Assembly (NCBI GenBank): GCA_016710365.1
Contig: JADJVW010000002.1
Location: 124,001 to 188,000, forward strand
Direction of reading: 5' to 3'
Origin: Candidatus Caldilinea saccharophila
GTDB lineage: Bacteria; Chloroflexota; Anaerolineae; Caldilineales; Caldilineaceae
DNA length: 64,000 bases
In this document: in pieces, positions 18,961 through 28,149 of the stretch
How the letters are laid out: each line of letters begins with the position of its first letter
Position numbering within the stretch: the stretch's first letter is position 1
The notes under the pieces: generated by a model
Databases searched by the model: none
Told to the model about the DNA's origin: nothing
Seen by the model: the letters and a program-made list of their open reading frames with translations, nothing else
Made by a program: the position numbers and the translations under genes

Positions 18961-19056
18961 CTCTATTCTAGCGGGCTTACGGCGCGGAGCGGTAGGATCT
19001 TTCTCCAGCATCCTTGTACAATTCTGCAAATCTTGCAAAGAGGTGAGTTGGATGTA
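18961..19056 (+). pseudogene. Remnant promoter and start of a second AraC-type gene
   Basis: About 95 bases match the region immediately upstream of the AraC gene at 20.6 kb, almost without gaps (offset 1567 bases from 18985 on). The match includes TTGTACAA (19014-19021) and TGCAAATCTTGCA (19025-19037) and extends through the ribosome site to the place of the GTG start, which here is GTA. Homology then stops. The segment lies divergent to the AKR gene, the usual place for its AraC regulator, so it looks like the 5' stub of a lost paralogous regulator gene. Confidence 0.7.
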
Positions 19057-19081
19057 AGTATGGTGTGGCTACTGCGCTCCG

Positions 19082-19324
19082 GTGACAGGGGAAGCCCCTA
19101 CAGTCGAGAAGATACTACGCTACTGGATCAACCGGCTCTCGTGTGGGCGCGAGAAGATGACGATTCTCAGTGGCCGGCCGTGGGGCATCATCCTGAGGGG
19201 GCCGTACCTGTCGGACCAGCAGTTCATCGCTGTCGGCTATGCGCTGGATCAGGCTATCAACGAGCGGATAGCGCCGGAGATAGACACGTCTATCGCGCAG
19301 ATCGATGCGTCACCTGGGGAATAG
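19082..19324 (+). pseudogene. Possible amidase C-terminal fragment
   Basis: An 80-residue open frame contains LSGRPWGIILRGPYLSDQQFIAVGYALDQAINERIAPEI. This resembles the C-terminal part of amidase-signature enzymes, where a G-x-P-x-G-x-x-x-x-GP segment is followed by a helix ending in YALEQA. The catalytic Ser-Ser-Lys region is absent and no good upstream continuation is seen, so at best it is a fragment stranded in the degenerate stretch between the two AraC promoter copies. Identification is tentative. Confidence 0.35.
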
Positions 19325-19837
19325 TTCGCATGTTTTCCCAGGCGACTGTCACTTCACCCGGCGACTGCCGCTTTTCCATCTTGAAAACACGGCGCTACCA
19401 GGCGACGTCTGGCGCTTCGATGTGTTTGGCGATGGGGTCTTCAAGAAGTCCAACGCGTAAAGGGGGGAGTGGACACGCTTGCCAAGCGGCGTCAATTTGC
19501 CTTCGTTACAATACCGTGCTTCAGATTACGCTCTACGACTTCAAGAAAGAACTTGTGCAACGCGCGCTCGGCGACATCACTTTTGGCATCCAATTCCCGA
19601 TGATAGCGACTGAATTCATTCGCTGCTTATACAAGAATCTTCCTCAGAAGTGCGCGCTCCGCTTCCGTTAGCGCCGCTTGTCTACCCCTCTGCCGTAAGC
19701 ATTTGACTACCAGGTCCGAAAATGGATCGGCGTCGGACAGAACGTCATCTATGGTTTGCACACAATTCGATTCAAGAGCGCTGATCGGCTGCTGCCCGAT
19801 GCAACGCTGCCTATCGGCTGGTGCAGCCGCTCGCGCT
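19325..19837. other. Degenerate stretch with short coding-like fragments
   Basis: No intact gene is visible. On the plus strand a short frame ending at about 19460 reads FHLENTALPGDVWRFDVFGDG and stops. On the minus strand one frame reads TIDDVLSDADPFSDLVVKCL to LTEAERALLRKILV, then a TAA at about 19627, then continues in the same frame with NEFSRYHRELDAKSDVAERA and FFLEVVERNLKHGIVTKAN. These have protein-like composition but I do not recognise them. They look like remnants of genes broken by stops. Confidence 0.4.
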
Positions 19838-20131
19838 TTACGGCTGGACGCCCACGAGCAGCGGCGCCTCCGCAAAACGCTGCCTGCGCCGTTGGACGAT
19901 GGCGTCGACATGCTGCGGCCAATCGTACAGCACGCCTGGAGCGATGTCCGCCCCGTTCGGCCAGACAATTGTGCCCAACTCTGCATCGACGCTGGCTTGC
20001 CTGAACAAGTGTAGATCACGCAGTGCGCCAAAGAGGGGGCCGAGCAAGATCGGCTCAAAGTCGATGGCGCGTTCGGCGCCGTCATCGACTTTCACGTTGA
20101 TTACATAGTCTGTGCCAAATTCTATGTCCAC
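19838..20131 (-). CDS. DUF2442 domain protein
   Basis: A 97-residue protein of the DUF2442 family. Recognisable parts are VINVKVDDGAERAIDFEPIL, GPLFGALRDLHLFRQ and IVWPNGADIAPGVLYDW, which align with the second DUF2442 protein in this window at 31.8 kb. The family is small, cytoplasmic and often paired with DUF4160 proteins; a toxin-antitoxin-like or DNA-linked role has been suggested but function is not established. No DUF4160 partner is recognisable upstream here (20132-20548), so this copy appears orphaned. The C-terminal tail (RRRQRFAEAPLLVG) is unusual for the family. Confidence 0.75.
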   Translation of the reverse strand: MDIEFGTDYVINVKVDDGAERAIDFEPILLGPLFGALRDLHLFRQASVDAELGTIVWPNGADIAPGVLYDWPQHVDAIVQRRRQRFAEAPLLVGVQP

Positions 20132-20548
20132 TTACGTCACGGAACCGGGATTCATCGGCTGGCTTGTGCATGTTCCTATCAGGCATCGTCGCACAACTCC
20201 TTGCTCACGGTCACAAGCCAATGGTGCGATCCCTTTGACGGGCAGTGTGCGTCATCGGATTCAGACATTATACTGAATCGGGTAGATTTGGACAATGCAG
20301 AAAACCGGAGAGGGGCGCCCCAAGAATTGGACAAAAAGCCTGCGTCGCATTGGTCAACGTGTTCTGGTTGGCCCATTGCCCTTTGGCCGGTGCGAGGCAC
20401 GCGCCAAGAATGTGGAACGCAACAGCCGCAGAAGATGCCATCGATCTCCTGCGGCAGCGACCTGTTCACAAGATGCAGGTGGATCATCAAAAGCTAGGGA
20501 GAACCGTAACTTGCCTTGACCCCTCTTTCGCTATTTTAGCTGGCTGCA
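20132..20548. other. No recognisable gene
   Basis: Roughly 420 bases between the DUF2442 gene and the AraC promoter. Short open frames exist on both strands but none has a family-like motif or a convincing start site. I see no RNA gene or repeat here. Confidence 0.5.
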
Positions 20549-20580
20549 GTGCGGAGTGATATGCTATTTCTCTCGCATCC

Positions 20581-20604
20581 TTGTACAATCCTGCAAATCT
20601 TGCA
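20581..20604 (+). promoter_or_regulatory. Two adjacent dyads upstream of AraC gene (candidate operator)
   Basis: TTGTACAA (20581-20588, a perfect 8-bp palindrome) and TGCAAATCTTGCA (20592-20604, 5+3+5 dyad) lie 17-40 bases before the AraC start codon. Both are perfectly kept in the duplicate copy at 19014-19037, whereas flanking bases have drifted, which argues for a function such as autoregulation. Confidence 0.5.
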
Positions 20605-20620
20605 GAAAGGCGTGTTGAAC

Positions 20621-21583
20621 GTGAGTACAACGATCGCAATAGATTCAAGAGGCAGCGAGCAGGCGGCGCCTGTGACTGCCAGATTACAGTCCAGCCGGCA
20701 AGAACTGATCGAGTGCATCAAACGCGCCGTTCGCACCGATGGGTCGGCCGAACCGCTGCCGGGGCTTTCCCTCCACCGCTCCTCCGTGCCTGGCGAGCCG
20801 CTGCACAGTGTGTACGACCCGGTCTTTTGCGTGATCGCCCAGGGCAGCAAGGAGGTCTTTCTCGGTAGCGAACGCTATCTCTACGACGCAGCGCGCTATC
20901 TGATCGTCACTGCCAATCTGCCGGTCGCCGCGCATGTACTCGAAGCATCGCAAGCGCAACCCTATTTGAGTCTTCGCCTCAAGCTGGATCCCTTGCTCGT
21001 CAGCTCGGTCATGGTCGAGGCCGGTCACACTGCGCTGCCGCAGCGCGCCAGCGTGCGGGCCATCAACGTCAGCCCACTGGACACAGCGCTGCTCGACGCG
21101 GTGGTGCGGCTTGTGCGGAGCCTCGATTCTCCTGCCGAAGCGCGCTTCCTGGCGCCGCTGATCACGCGCGAGATTATTTACCGGCTCCTGAACGGCGAGC
21201 AGTGCGACCGGCTGCGCTACATCGTGGTGCAGAACGGCCACACCCATCACATCGCCAGGGCAATCGAATGGTTCCGCACGGGGTTCGACCAGCCGCCCCC
21301 GATCGAGCGCGTTGCGCAAGAGCTTGGCATGAGTGTGTCGAGTTTTCACTACCACTTCAAGGCCGTTACGGCGATGAGTCCCTTGCAGTTTCAGAAGCGG
21401 CTGCGGCTGCAGGAAGCCCGCCGCCTGATGCTCGGCGAAGCGCTCGACGCGGCCAGCGCGGCCTACCGCGTGGGATACCAGGACGCGTCCCATTTCAACC
21501 GGGAGTACAAAAGCCTCTTCGGCGCACCCCCGATGCGCGATGTGCAGCGGCTGCGCGGCGCCGCACCGGAAGCTGCTGGCTGA
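20621..21583 (+). CDS. AraC-family transcriptional regulator
   Basis: A 320-residue regulator from the GTG at 20621 (AAAGG site 10 bases upstream). Residues ~30-190 form the cupin-like AraC_N domain: PLHSVYDPVFCVIAQGSKEVFLG, YDAARYLIVTANLPVAAHVLEAS. The C-terminal ~100 residues carry two helix-turn-helix units: PPPIERVAQELGMSVSSFHYHFKAVT and AASAAYRVGYQDASHFNREYK followed by FGAPPMRD. Members usually sit beside aldo/keto reductase, NTF2 or cupin genes and activate them. Here those genes lie broken at 16.8-18.7 kb, and a stub of a second AraC gene is next to the AKR. Confidence 0.92.
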   Translation: MSTTIAIDSRGSEQAAPVTARLQSSRQELIECIKRAVRTDGSAEPLPGLSLHRSSVPGEPLHSVYDPVFCVIAQGSKEVFLGSERYLYDAARYLIVTANLPVAAHVLEASQAQPYLSLRLKLDPLLVSSVMVEAGHTALPQRASVRAINVSPLDTALLDAVVRLVRSLDSPAEARFLAPLITREIIYRLLNGEQCDRLRYIVVQNGHTHHIARAIEWFRTGFDQPPPIERVAQELGMSVSSFHYHFKAVTAMSPLQFQKRLRLQEARRLMLGEALDAASAAYRVGYQDASHFNREYKSLFGAPPMRDVQRLRGAAPEAAG

Positions 21584-21735
21584 TGGCCATGGATAACGCC
21601 ATCGTTGAACCATTCGACAACGAAGACTTTGCAGGCATTTTGCAGATACGATCTTGATTGGGTCACATCCGGCGAGATGCTCGATCATGATGAGTCAGGG
21701 ACCGTGTCTCGGAAGGGCCGGAATCGGGGTGTCGC

Positions 21736-22206
21736 ATGCAACAATTCATAGCATACGTTGCACTGGTTGTCAGGGAGTACGACGAAGCCATCGAATTCTT
21801 CTGTGGCAAGCTTCATTTCACGTTGCTCGAAGATACGCACCAGCCAGAACAAGACAAGCGTTGGGTTCTTGTTGCGCCGCCCGGCTCATCCGGAACTATG
21901 CTGTTGCTGGCCCGCGCGACCAGCTCGGAGCAATTAGCCAGTGTCGGCAACCAGACCGGCGGGCGGGTCTTTCTTCTTCTCGCCACCGACGACTTCCAGC
22001 GCGACTACGATGCGATAGTATCCGCGGGAATACACTTTGTCCGCGAGCCAAAGCAGGCAACTTACGGCACGGTAGCCGTCTTCGAGGATTTATATGGCAA
22101 CCTCTGGGACCTCGTTCAGTCTGCGGCGCGTGTTTCTATAGCCTGGATTCGACAGTCCAGGCGGATCAAGGTCAGTGGAGGGCAGCAACAAACTAAGCCC
22201 GGCTGA
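21736..22206 (+). CDS. VOC (glyoxalase/bleomycin-resistance) family protein
   Basis: A 156-residue protein whose first ~130 residues form a VOC fold: FIAYVALVVREYDEAIEFFCGKLHFTLLEDT, RWVLVAPPGSSGTMLLLARA, GIHFVREPKQATYGTVAVFEDLYGNLWDLVQ. The end of that last motif is the normal C-terminus of the family. The remaining ~25 residues (basic and Gln-rich) look like read-through into non-coding sequence, and the stop lies only 18 bases before the left inverted repeat of the transposon remnant, so the original 3' end may have been altered there. Metal-dependent isomerase or dioxygenase-like activity is possible; substrate unknown. Confidence 0.85.
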   Translation: MQQFIAYVALVVREYDEAIEFFCGKLHFTLLEDTHQPEQDKRWVLVAPPGSSGTMLLLARATSSEQLASVGNQTGGRVFLLLATDDFQRDYDAIVSAGIHFVREPKQATYGTVAVFEDLYGNLWDLVQSAARVSIAWIRQSRRIKVSGGQQQTKPG

Positions 22207-22223
22207 CAACAATATGCTCGAAC

Positions 22224-23345
22224 GTACTTTAACAACCGAGCCACAGTATATATAGTCGTACGGCCAACGCCAGGCAGACTGGGTGTCGTGGCTGCCAACG
22301 CTCACAGTACGACTGCGAGTGGTTCGTTGGCAGCAGCGACGCGGTCGCCGGCGCCGGCTTTGGTCTGGCGAAGCCGTCTGGCGGACTTTCCATAGCGCTT
22401 TGACCACTTGGCAACGCACGGCGCTGCCCCCACGCCAAAGTCGCTCCGCCAGCGTGACAGATCGCTACCGGTCGGCGTCAGCACGTTGGGCGGTCAGCAT
22501 GGCATAAGCTGCAGGCAGCGGCCAGTCCAAGCGGTGCCGCACCTGGGACTGGAAGGCGTTCATCTCTGCGGCGCGACGTTGGACACTGCCATCTGACCAA
22601 GTGATGTCCACCACCTGTAAGGTGGCAAAGCTGCGCAAGAGCCGCTCTGCGCCGAGTGATAAACCATGCGGTCGGCAGAGCCGCTCCAAGATGGCCCGGA
22701 TGAGCAAAGCCAGCAAGGTAATGAAGACCAACCCCTCGATGCGCCGGTCGCTATGCACAAAGAGGGGATGGACCAGCAGCGGGACATTGACGATGCGGAA
22801 GCGTTGTTCCACCTTGTTCTGCCTCTTGAACAGCGTGAGCACCTCGTTGGCGCTCAACTGGGCGGCGTTGGTTGCCATCCACCAGTTGTTGCCCGTGCAG
22901 GATGCTCACATCTAGCCCATACACGACGATGGCCCGGCTCACCAGCCGGCGCCACAGTTCGCCAAGATAGGGATACAGGCGGTCAAGCGCACGCCCAAAG
23001 CGGTTGTCATAAGCCTGCGCCGTGTCTACGCTCAGCACATCGGGCAACACTGTCTCCGCCAGCCAGCCCTGAATCTCGTACAGCGGCTGCGGCGCCAGGA
23101 GGCGATTCAGGACGAGGAACACTACCAGCTGTCCCAACTCTACATCGGCTTGGCTGGGCACCACTTTGTTCACGATTGCACGCACCTGCAGCGCAGTTAC
23201 AAGTGGCTGCAACAAGGGTAGGCCGCCGATCTGGTGTGCACGCAAAGCCCTCAGCGTTTGACTGCTACGTTCATACTCAACGGTGTCCATGACTCTGCCT
23301 CCTCTAGAATCAGGTATACACCGTGTGGCTCGGTTGTTAACGTAC
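22224..23345. mobile_element. Internally deleted IS1634-like insertion sequence
   Basis: The element is bounded by 22-bp terminal inverted repeats: 22224-22245 on the left and 23324-23345 on the right, matching at 21 of 22 positions (core TTAACAACCGAGCCACA). It carries a minus-strand transposase remnant in two frames. At about 1.12 kb it is shorter than typical IS1634 members (around 1.5-2 kb by general knowledge of the family), in line with the missing catalytic core. No obvious target duplication is visible at the flanks. Confidence 0.85.
22465..23290 (-). pseudogene. IS1634-family transposase, internally deleted and frameshifted
   Basis: The N-terminal part, beginning MDTVEYERSSQTLRALRAHQIGGLPLLQPL near 23290, is the DUF4277 domain found at the start of IS1634-type transposases, followed by SRAIVVYGLDVSILHG. 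The C-terminal part (QLSANEVLTLFKRQNKVEQRFRIVNVPLLVHPLFVHSDRRIEGL) is the end of the DDE domain, including the YREK-like and KQNKVEQRF segments. Between them most of the RNase H-like catalytic core, including the first two acidic residues, is missing, and the two halves are in different frames around 22870. It cannot encode an active transposase. Confidence 0.85.
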
Positions 23346-23491
23346 AAACACCAGGACACATGTTCTATGTCGAAAGCAGGCTAGAGGTACTTTTCGCGTA
23401 TGGTGCATGCACTGTTCGGGCTAGCGTGAGGGGAAGACAAGGCTAGCGACAGATAAATTTCCTTGTCTCTGCCGCTCACCTTCTCGCTGTC

Positions 23492-24268
23492 TCACACCCT
23501 TTTCCAAACTCTTTCCCCACCCACCCGCTTTGCATACCCCCTCACCTGCCGCTCCAGATCGGCGCGAGCCGTGAAGAAGGTGCTGAGCTGCGAGCGGAAG
23601 GCCAGGATCGCCTCGATCTTGGCGGCGAGATCGGCTGTGGCGAGCGGGGCGACTGTAGGCTGCCACCCGGCCGGCGGTTCGCCGATCACCGCGGCCAGCT
23701 TGCCGGGCTGCTGCGCGTAGGGATAATCCTCGTAAAACAAGAGATCGTCGCCAAAGGCCAGCCGAGCGGCCTCCGCCACCAGCAGATGATCGACGTGGTG
23801 GCCGATCGTCAACGGTGCATAGAGCTGGCGGGCAGCGGGCAGCGTGCGCAGCAGATCGGCTATCTCGGCGACGAGTGGCTGCTCCGCCGGGTGGACATCC
23901 CCAAAAATGTCGTCGTCGGAGAGATAGAGCGGCTGGCCCGCGACAGGATCGAGACGGTAGATGCAGTCAGCGAAAGGCCAGTGCAGATAATCGGCGCCGA
24001 GGAGCGCGCAGGCGGCGCTGTCCTCGGCGCGGCGCTGGGCGGTGGCGTCGCGCTCCAACTCCCAGCGGCTGTGCAGGCTGCGGATGTAATCATTCTCCAC
24101 ATCGGTGGGCGGGTCGCCGGCCATCACGGTGACGACGAGCACGCGCCGGCCGGCGCGCGTCAGGCCGGCGATCTGCCCGCCACAGGAAAGCGCCGCGTCG
24201 TCAAGATGGGGCGCCAGAAAAATCGCATCGTACAAGGTAGTGGGATGGGCGTCATGGGTTTGGGTCAT
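23492..24268 (-). CDS. PIG-L family (LmbE-like) deacetylase
   Basis: A 258-residue zinc-dependent deacetylase of the LmbE/MshB/BshB family. The N-terminal metal motif is FLAPHLDDAALSCGG (His-x-Asp-Asp) and the third ligand lies in GHHVDHLLV near residue 150. Such enzymes remove an acetyl group from N-acetylglucosamine conjugates. The last ~15 residues (RVGGERVWKRV) lead into purine-rich repeat-like DNA, so the native C-terminus may have been slightly different. It is divergent from a GT-B glycosyltransferase gene 227 bases away, a pairing also seen in mycothiol and bacillithiol synthesis, though neither pathway can be claimed from these two genes. Confidence 0.88.
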   Translation of the reverse strand: MTQTHDAHPTTLYDAIFLAPHLDDAALSCGGQIAGLTRAGRRVLVVTVMAGDPPTDVENDYIRSLHSRWELERDATAQRRAEDSAACALLGADYLHWPFADCIYRLDPVAGQPLYLSDDDIFGDVHPAEQPLVAEIADLLRTLPAARQLYAPLTIGHHVDHLLVAEAARLAFGDDLLFYEDYPYAQQPGKLAAVIGEPPAGWQPTVAPLATADLAAKIEAILAFRSQLSTFFTARADLERQVRGYAKRVGGERVWKRV

Positions 24269-24331
24269 GGTGATTACAGATCATTTCCATAAAATTTGAT
24301 AAGAGTAAAGAGAACGATTCAGCGGGATGAA

Positions 24332-24410
24332 AATGGAACGCGGATCAAGCGGATGCCCGCAGATCAACATCAGCGAAAATCAGCGCCATCCGCCTGATCC
24401 GCGTTCCATT
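24332..24410. repeat. ATCCGC-type dyad repeat, 24-bp arms
   Basis: Arms 24332-24355 and 24387-24410 match at 23 of 24 positions in inverted orientation around a 31-base loop. It lies between the divergent PIG-L and glycosyltransferase genes and belongs to the same repeat family as the hairpins at 2.77, 17.6 and 25.8 kb. Confidence 0.7.
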
Positions 24411-24495
24411 CCTTTTCCGCTCTTTATCCCGTCTGAATCGTGACGAGTAAAGGTGGTATTGTAGCGAACTTATCGAATGCCACAAAGAGGAATGT

Positions 24496-25788
<1,293 letters not shown>

Positions 25789-25805
25789 TAGAGAAAGGGA
25801 TGGCA

Positions 25806-25871
25806 CGCGGATTGGGCGGATGTGCGCGGATAAAAGCAAGGGAAAATCCGCGCACATCCGTCAAATCCGCG
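25806..25871. repeat. ATCCGC-type dyad repeat, 26-bp arms
   Basis: Arms 25806-25831 and 25846-25871 are complementary at 24 of 26 positions with a 14-base loop. It occupies the gap between the convergent glycosyltransferase and HAD genes and could act as a two-way terminator as well as being an interspersed repeat. Confidence 0.75.
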
Positions 25872-25882
25872 TCATCCGTGTG

Positions 25883-26488
25883 CTATAAAATCACCCCATA
25901 GTCAGCCAGCGCGGCGGCCATGTCGATCTGCGGGGTATAGTGAATGGCGGCCATGCCGACCGCGCGCGCACCGGCGACATTGTGGGCAAAATCGTCGATG
26001 AAAATCGCTGCTTCCGGCGTGCGCCCCAATCGCGCCAGAGCACGCAGGTAGATTTCGGGCGCCGGCTTCATGATCTTTTCCGCGGCCGAGCCTACGATCA
26101 GATCGAACGCATCCGCAATGGAATAGGTGACGGTCAGCGTCTGCAAGAGATCGTCCATCGCGTTGGAGATGATCGCTGTTTGATAATGCGGTCGCAGGCG
26201 GCGCACGAGCGCAAGCAGGGGCGCGTTGAGGCGGTCGCCGCCCCAGAATTGCTGGCGGAAGGCCGTCAGCGCCGCATCGTCGCAGCCAAGGCGCGTTTGC
26301 AGCCAGCCCCACAGCTCCGCCGCAGCAATCTCGCCGCGCTGCGCCTGCTGCCCCATTTCGCTGTTATAGACCAGATACTCCGCCTCACCCGGCTGCAAGC
26401 CGAGCTGTTCTTCCAGCCGGCGGCGCGGCGCAGGGTCTTCAGTCCGCACCAGCACGCCGCCTACGTCAAAGATCACGGCCTTGATCAT
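25883..26488 (-). CDS. HAD-superfamily hydrolase, subfamily IA
   Basis: A 201-residue phosphatase-like protein. Motif I is KAVIFDVGGVLVRTED, where the second Asp of the usual DxD is replaced by Gly, as in the epoxide-hydrolase-N-terminus/YihX branch. Motif II is TAIISNAMDD, and motif III/IV are EKIMKPAPEIY and AAIFIDDFAHNVAGA. The ATG at 26488 is chosen; an ATG two codons upstream is equally usable. Likely a soluble sugar-phosphate or nucleotide phosphatase; substrate unknown. It is divergent from the sugar ABC importer. Confidence 0.88.
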   Translation of the reverse strand: MIKAVIFDVGGVLVRTEDPAPRRRLEEQLGLQPGEAEYLVYNSEMGQQAQRGEIAAAELWGWLQTRLGCDDAALTAFRQQFWGGDRLNAPLLALVRRLRPHYQTAIISNAMDDLLQTLTVTYSIADAFDLIVGSAAEKIMKPAPEIYLRALARLGRTPEAAIFIDDFAHNVAGARAVGMAAIHYTPQIDMAAALADYGVIL

Positions 26489-26514
26489 CACCATTGTTCT
26501 GCCTGCCTTTCAAT

Positions 26515-26562
26515 CTGCCAGCCCGGATCGCGGACGTCCCCGTCCGCGATCCGGGCTGGCAG
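26515..26562. promoter_or_regulatory. Perfect 22-bp inverted repeat between divergent HAD and ABC genes
   Basis: Arms 26515-26536 and 26541-26562 are fully complementary with a 4-nt loop and a GC-rich core (GGATCGCGGACG). It lies 27 bases upstream of the HAD start and about 150 upstream of the binding-protein start. It may be a REP-like hairpin, an operator for both genes, or a transcription insulator. Confidence 0.6.
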
Positions 26563-26710
26563 ATGAACCCCCAACCTTTCAAATCATTTGCCGCCCTTCC
26601 CTCATCGTGCTATCATCGTGCACGAGTTGCGTTGACGGCGGCATCTGCGTCAGCGCAATCCCCAAAGTCTACACTATGAACCCGTTTCAAACGATCAAGG
26701 AGAAGAGCGT

Positions 26711-28051
26711 ATGAAGCTCAAACGAATGATGGGAATCGGCGCGTTGGTCCTAATGATGGCGCTGGTTTTATCAGCCTGCACAGGGGTTGCGCAACAGCCG
26801 GCTGCCCCCGCCGCCAGTGGCGAGCAGGCAATGGCAGGAGAGCCGGCGGTCATCACCTGGGCCTTCTGGGGCAGCCCGGAAGAAGCAGCTTCGCACCAGC
26901 GTGTGGCCGACGCGTTTATGGCGGAACATCCCGAGATCCAGATCGAAGTCTGGAACCAGCCCTGGGATGACTACTTCACCAAGATCCAGGCGCTGTGGGC
27001 CAGCGGCGATTCCAAGGTGATCCCGGATGTGGCATTCTTATGGCCGACCCCACGCTATGCCGCGGAAGGCGTGCTGGAAAACCTGGATCCGTACATCGAA
27101 GCCTCCGGCTACAACCTCGACGATTACTGGCCGGGGCTGCTCGAGTCGGCCAAGTTCGAGGGCAGCGTCTACGGCTTCCCACGCGACATCGAAGCGAACG
27201 TGATCTACTACAACAAAGATATGTTCGACGCCGCGGGCGTGGCCTATCCCAGCGACGACTGGACGTGGGATGACTTCCTGGCTGCAGCCGAGGCGCTGAC
27301 GCAGAAGGATGCCAATGGCATGACGACGGTCTATGCGCTCGCTGCCGAGGGCGGCAAATGGACCAAATGGGTCAACCAGAACGGCGGCGGCATTCTCGAC
27401 GACTACACCAATCCCTCCACGTGCAGGTTGACCGACCCGGCGTCGGTGGCGGGCGTCCAGTTCTTCGCCGATCTGATGGAGCAGGGCTATGCTATGCGTC
27501 CGGCCGACCTCAACCAGGCGGGCGGCGATGCCGGCGTCTTTTCCAGCGGACAGGCGGCCATGATTCTGCAGAATACCAGCCGCGTCTCGGCCTTCAACGC
27601 GGTCGGTATAAATTACGACGTCGCGCCTGCGCCGACCCCGGCTGACGGCAAGCGCTGGAACGGTGCGGGCGGCGCAGCCTGGGTGATGAGCAGCAGCAGC
27701 GACAACAAAGATGCGGCGTGGACCTTCATCCAGTGGCTGCAGAGCGACGGCGGCGGACAGACCCTCTACACGGAAGCCGGCGAAATCTTCCCGGCGCTGC
27801 AGAGCGTCGCCAATTCGCCGGCCTTCATGACCGACCAGCCGCCGGCCAACAAGCAGGCGATCATCACCGAGGCGGCTGCGTCCGACGTGGGCGGCTTTGG
27901 CTACTTCCCGGAATGGGGCGAACTGAGCGGCTCGATCATCGAACCGGGCATGGAGGCCATCTGGGCGGGTGAGGTTGACGTCGAAAGCGGTCTGGCCGAC
28001 ATCTGCACCCAGGTCGATCAGTTCCTGGCCGATAACGGATATCCGAAATAA
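26711..28051 (+). CDS. Sugar ABC transporter substrate-binding lipoprotein
   Basis: A 446-residue extracellular solute-binding protein, family 1 (MalE/UgpB-like). The signal peptide ends in a lipobox LSAC with the lipidated Cys at residue 23, followed by an Ala/Pro/Gln spacer. The mature part has ITWAFWGSPEEAASHQRVADAFMAEHPEIQIEVWNQPWDDY-type segments in the first lobe and GFPRDIEANVIYYNKDMF and GGAAWVMSSSSDNKDAAWTFIQW in the second. The ATG follows a GGAGAAGAG site. It delivers a carbohydrate to the two permeases encoded directly downstream. Confidence 0.92.
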   Translation: MKLKRMMGIGALVLMMALVLSACTGVAQQPAAPAASGEQAMAGEPAVITWAFWGSPEEAASHQRVADAFMAEHPEIQIEVWNQPWDDYFTKIQALWASGDSKVIPDVAFLWPTPRYAAEGVLENLDPYIEASGYNLDDYWPGLLESAKFEGSVYGFPRDIEANVIYYNKDMFDAAGVAYPSDDWTWDDFLAAAEALTQKDANGMTTVYALAAEGGKWTKWVNQNGGGILDDYTNPSTCRLTDPASVAGVQFFADLMEQGYAMRPADLNQAGGDAGVFSSGQAAMILQNTSRVSAFNAVGINYDVAPAPTPADGKRWNGAGGAAWVMSSSSDNKDAAWTFIQWLQSDGGGQTLYTEAGEIFPALQSVANSPAFMTDQPPANKQAIITEAAASDVGGFGYFPEWGELSGSIIEPGMEAIWAGEVDVESGLADICTQVDQFLADNGYPK

Positions 28052-28060
28052 GTGACAGGA

Positions 28061-28133
28061 TGACAGGGTGACAGGATGAGGTAATGGTGCAGCGAGATTT
28101 TCCCGCGTTGCCAATCATCTTGTCACCCTGTCA
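28061..28133 (+). promoter_or_regulatory. Stem-loop between binding-protein and permease genes
   Basis: GTGACAGG-type repeats form arms 28061-28079 and 28115-28133, complementary at 18 of 19 positions with a 35-base loop. Located between the lipoprotein stop and the first permease start, such a structure typically protects the upstream message or partly terminates, giving more binding protein than permease. Confidence 0.6.
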
Positions 28134-28149
28134 CCTTTCTTGCGTACTC

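Noticed and set aside
20179..20490. A 103-codon minus-strand frame beside the DUF2442 gene, considered as a DUF4160 partner
   Set aside because: It lacks the PHFHV-type motif and any other DUF4160 feature.
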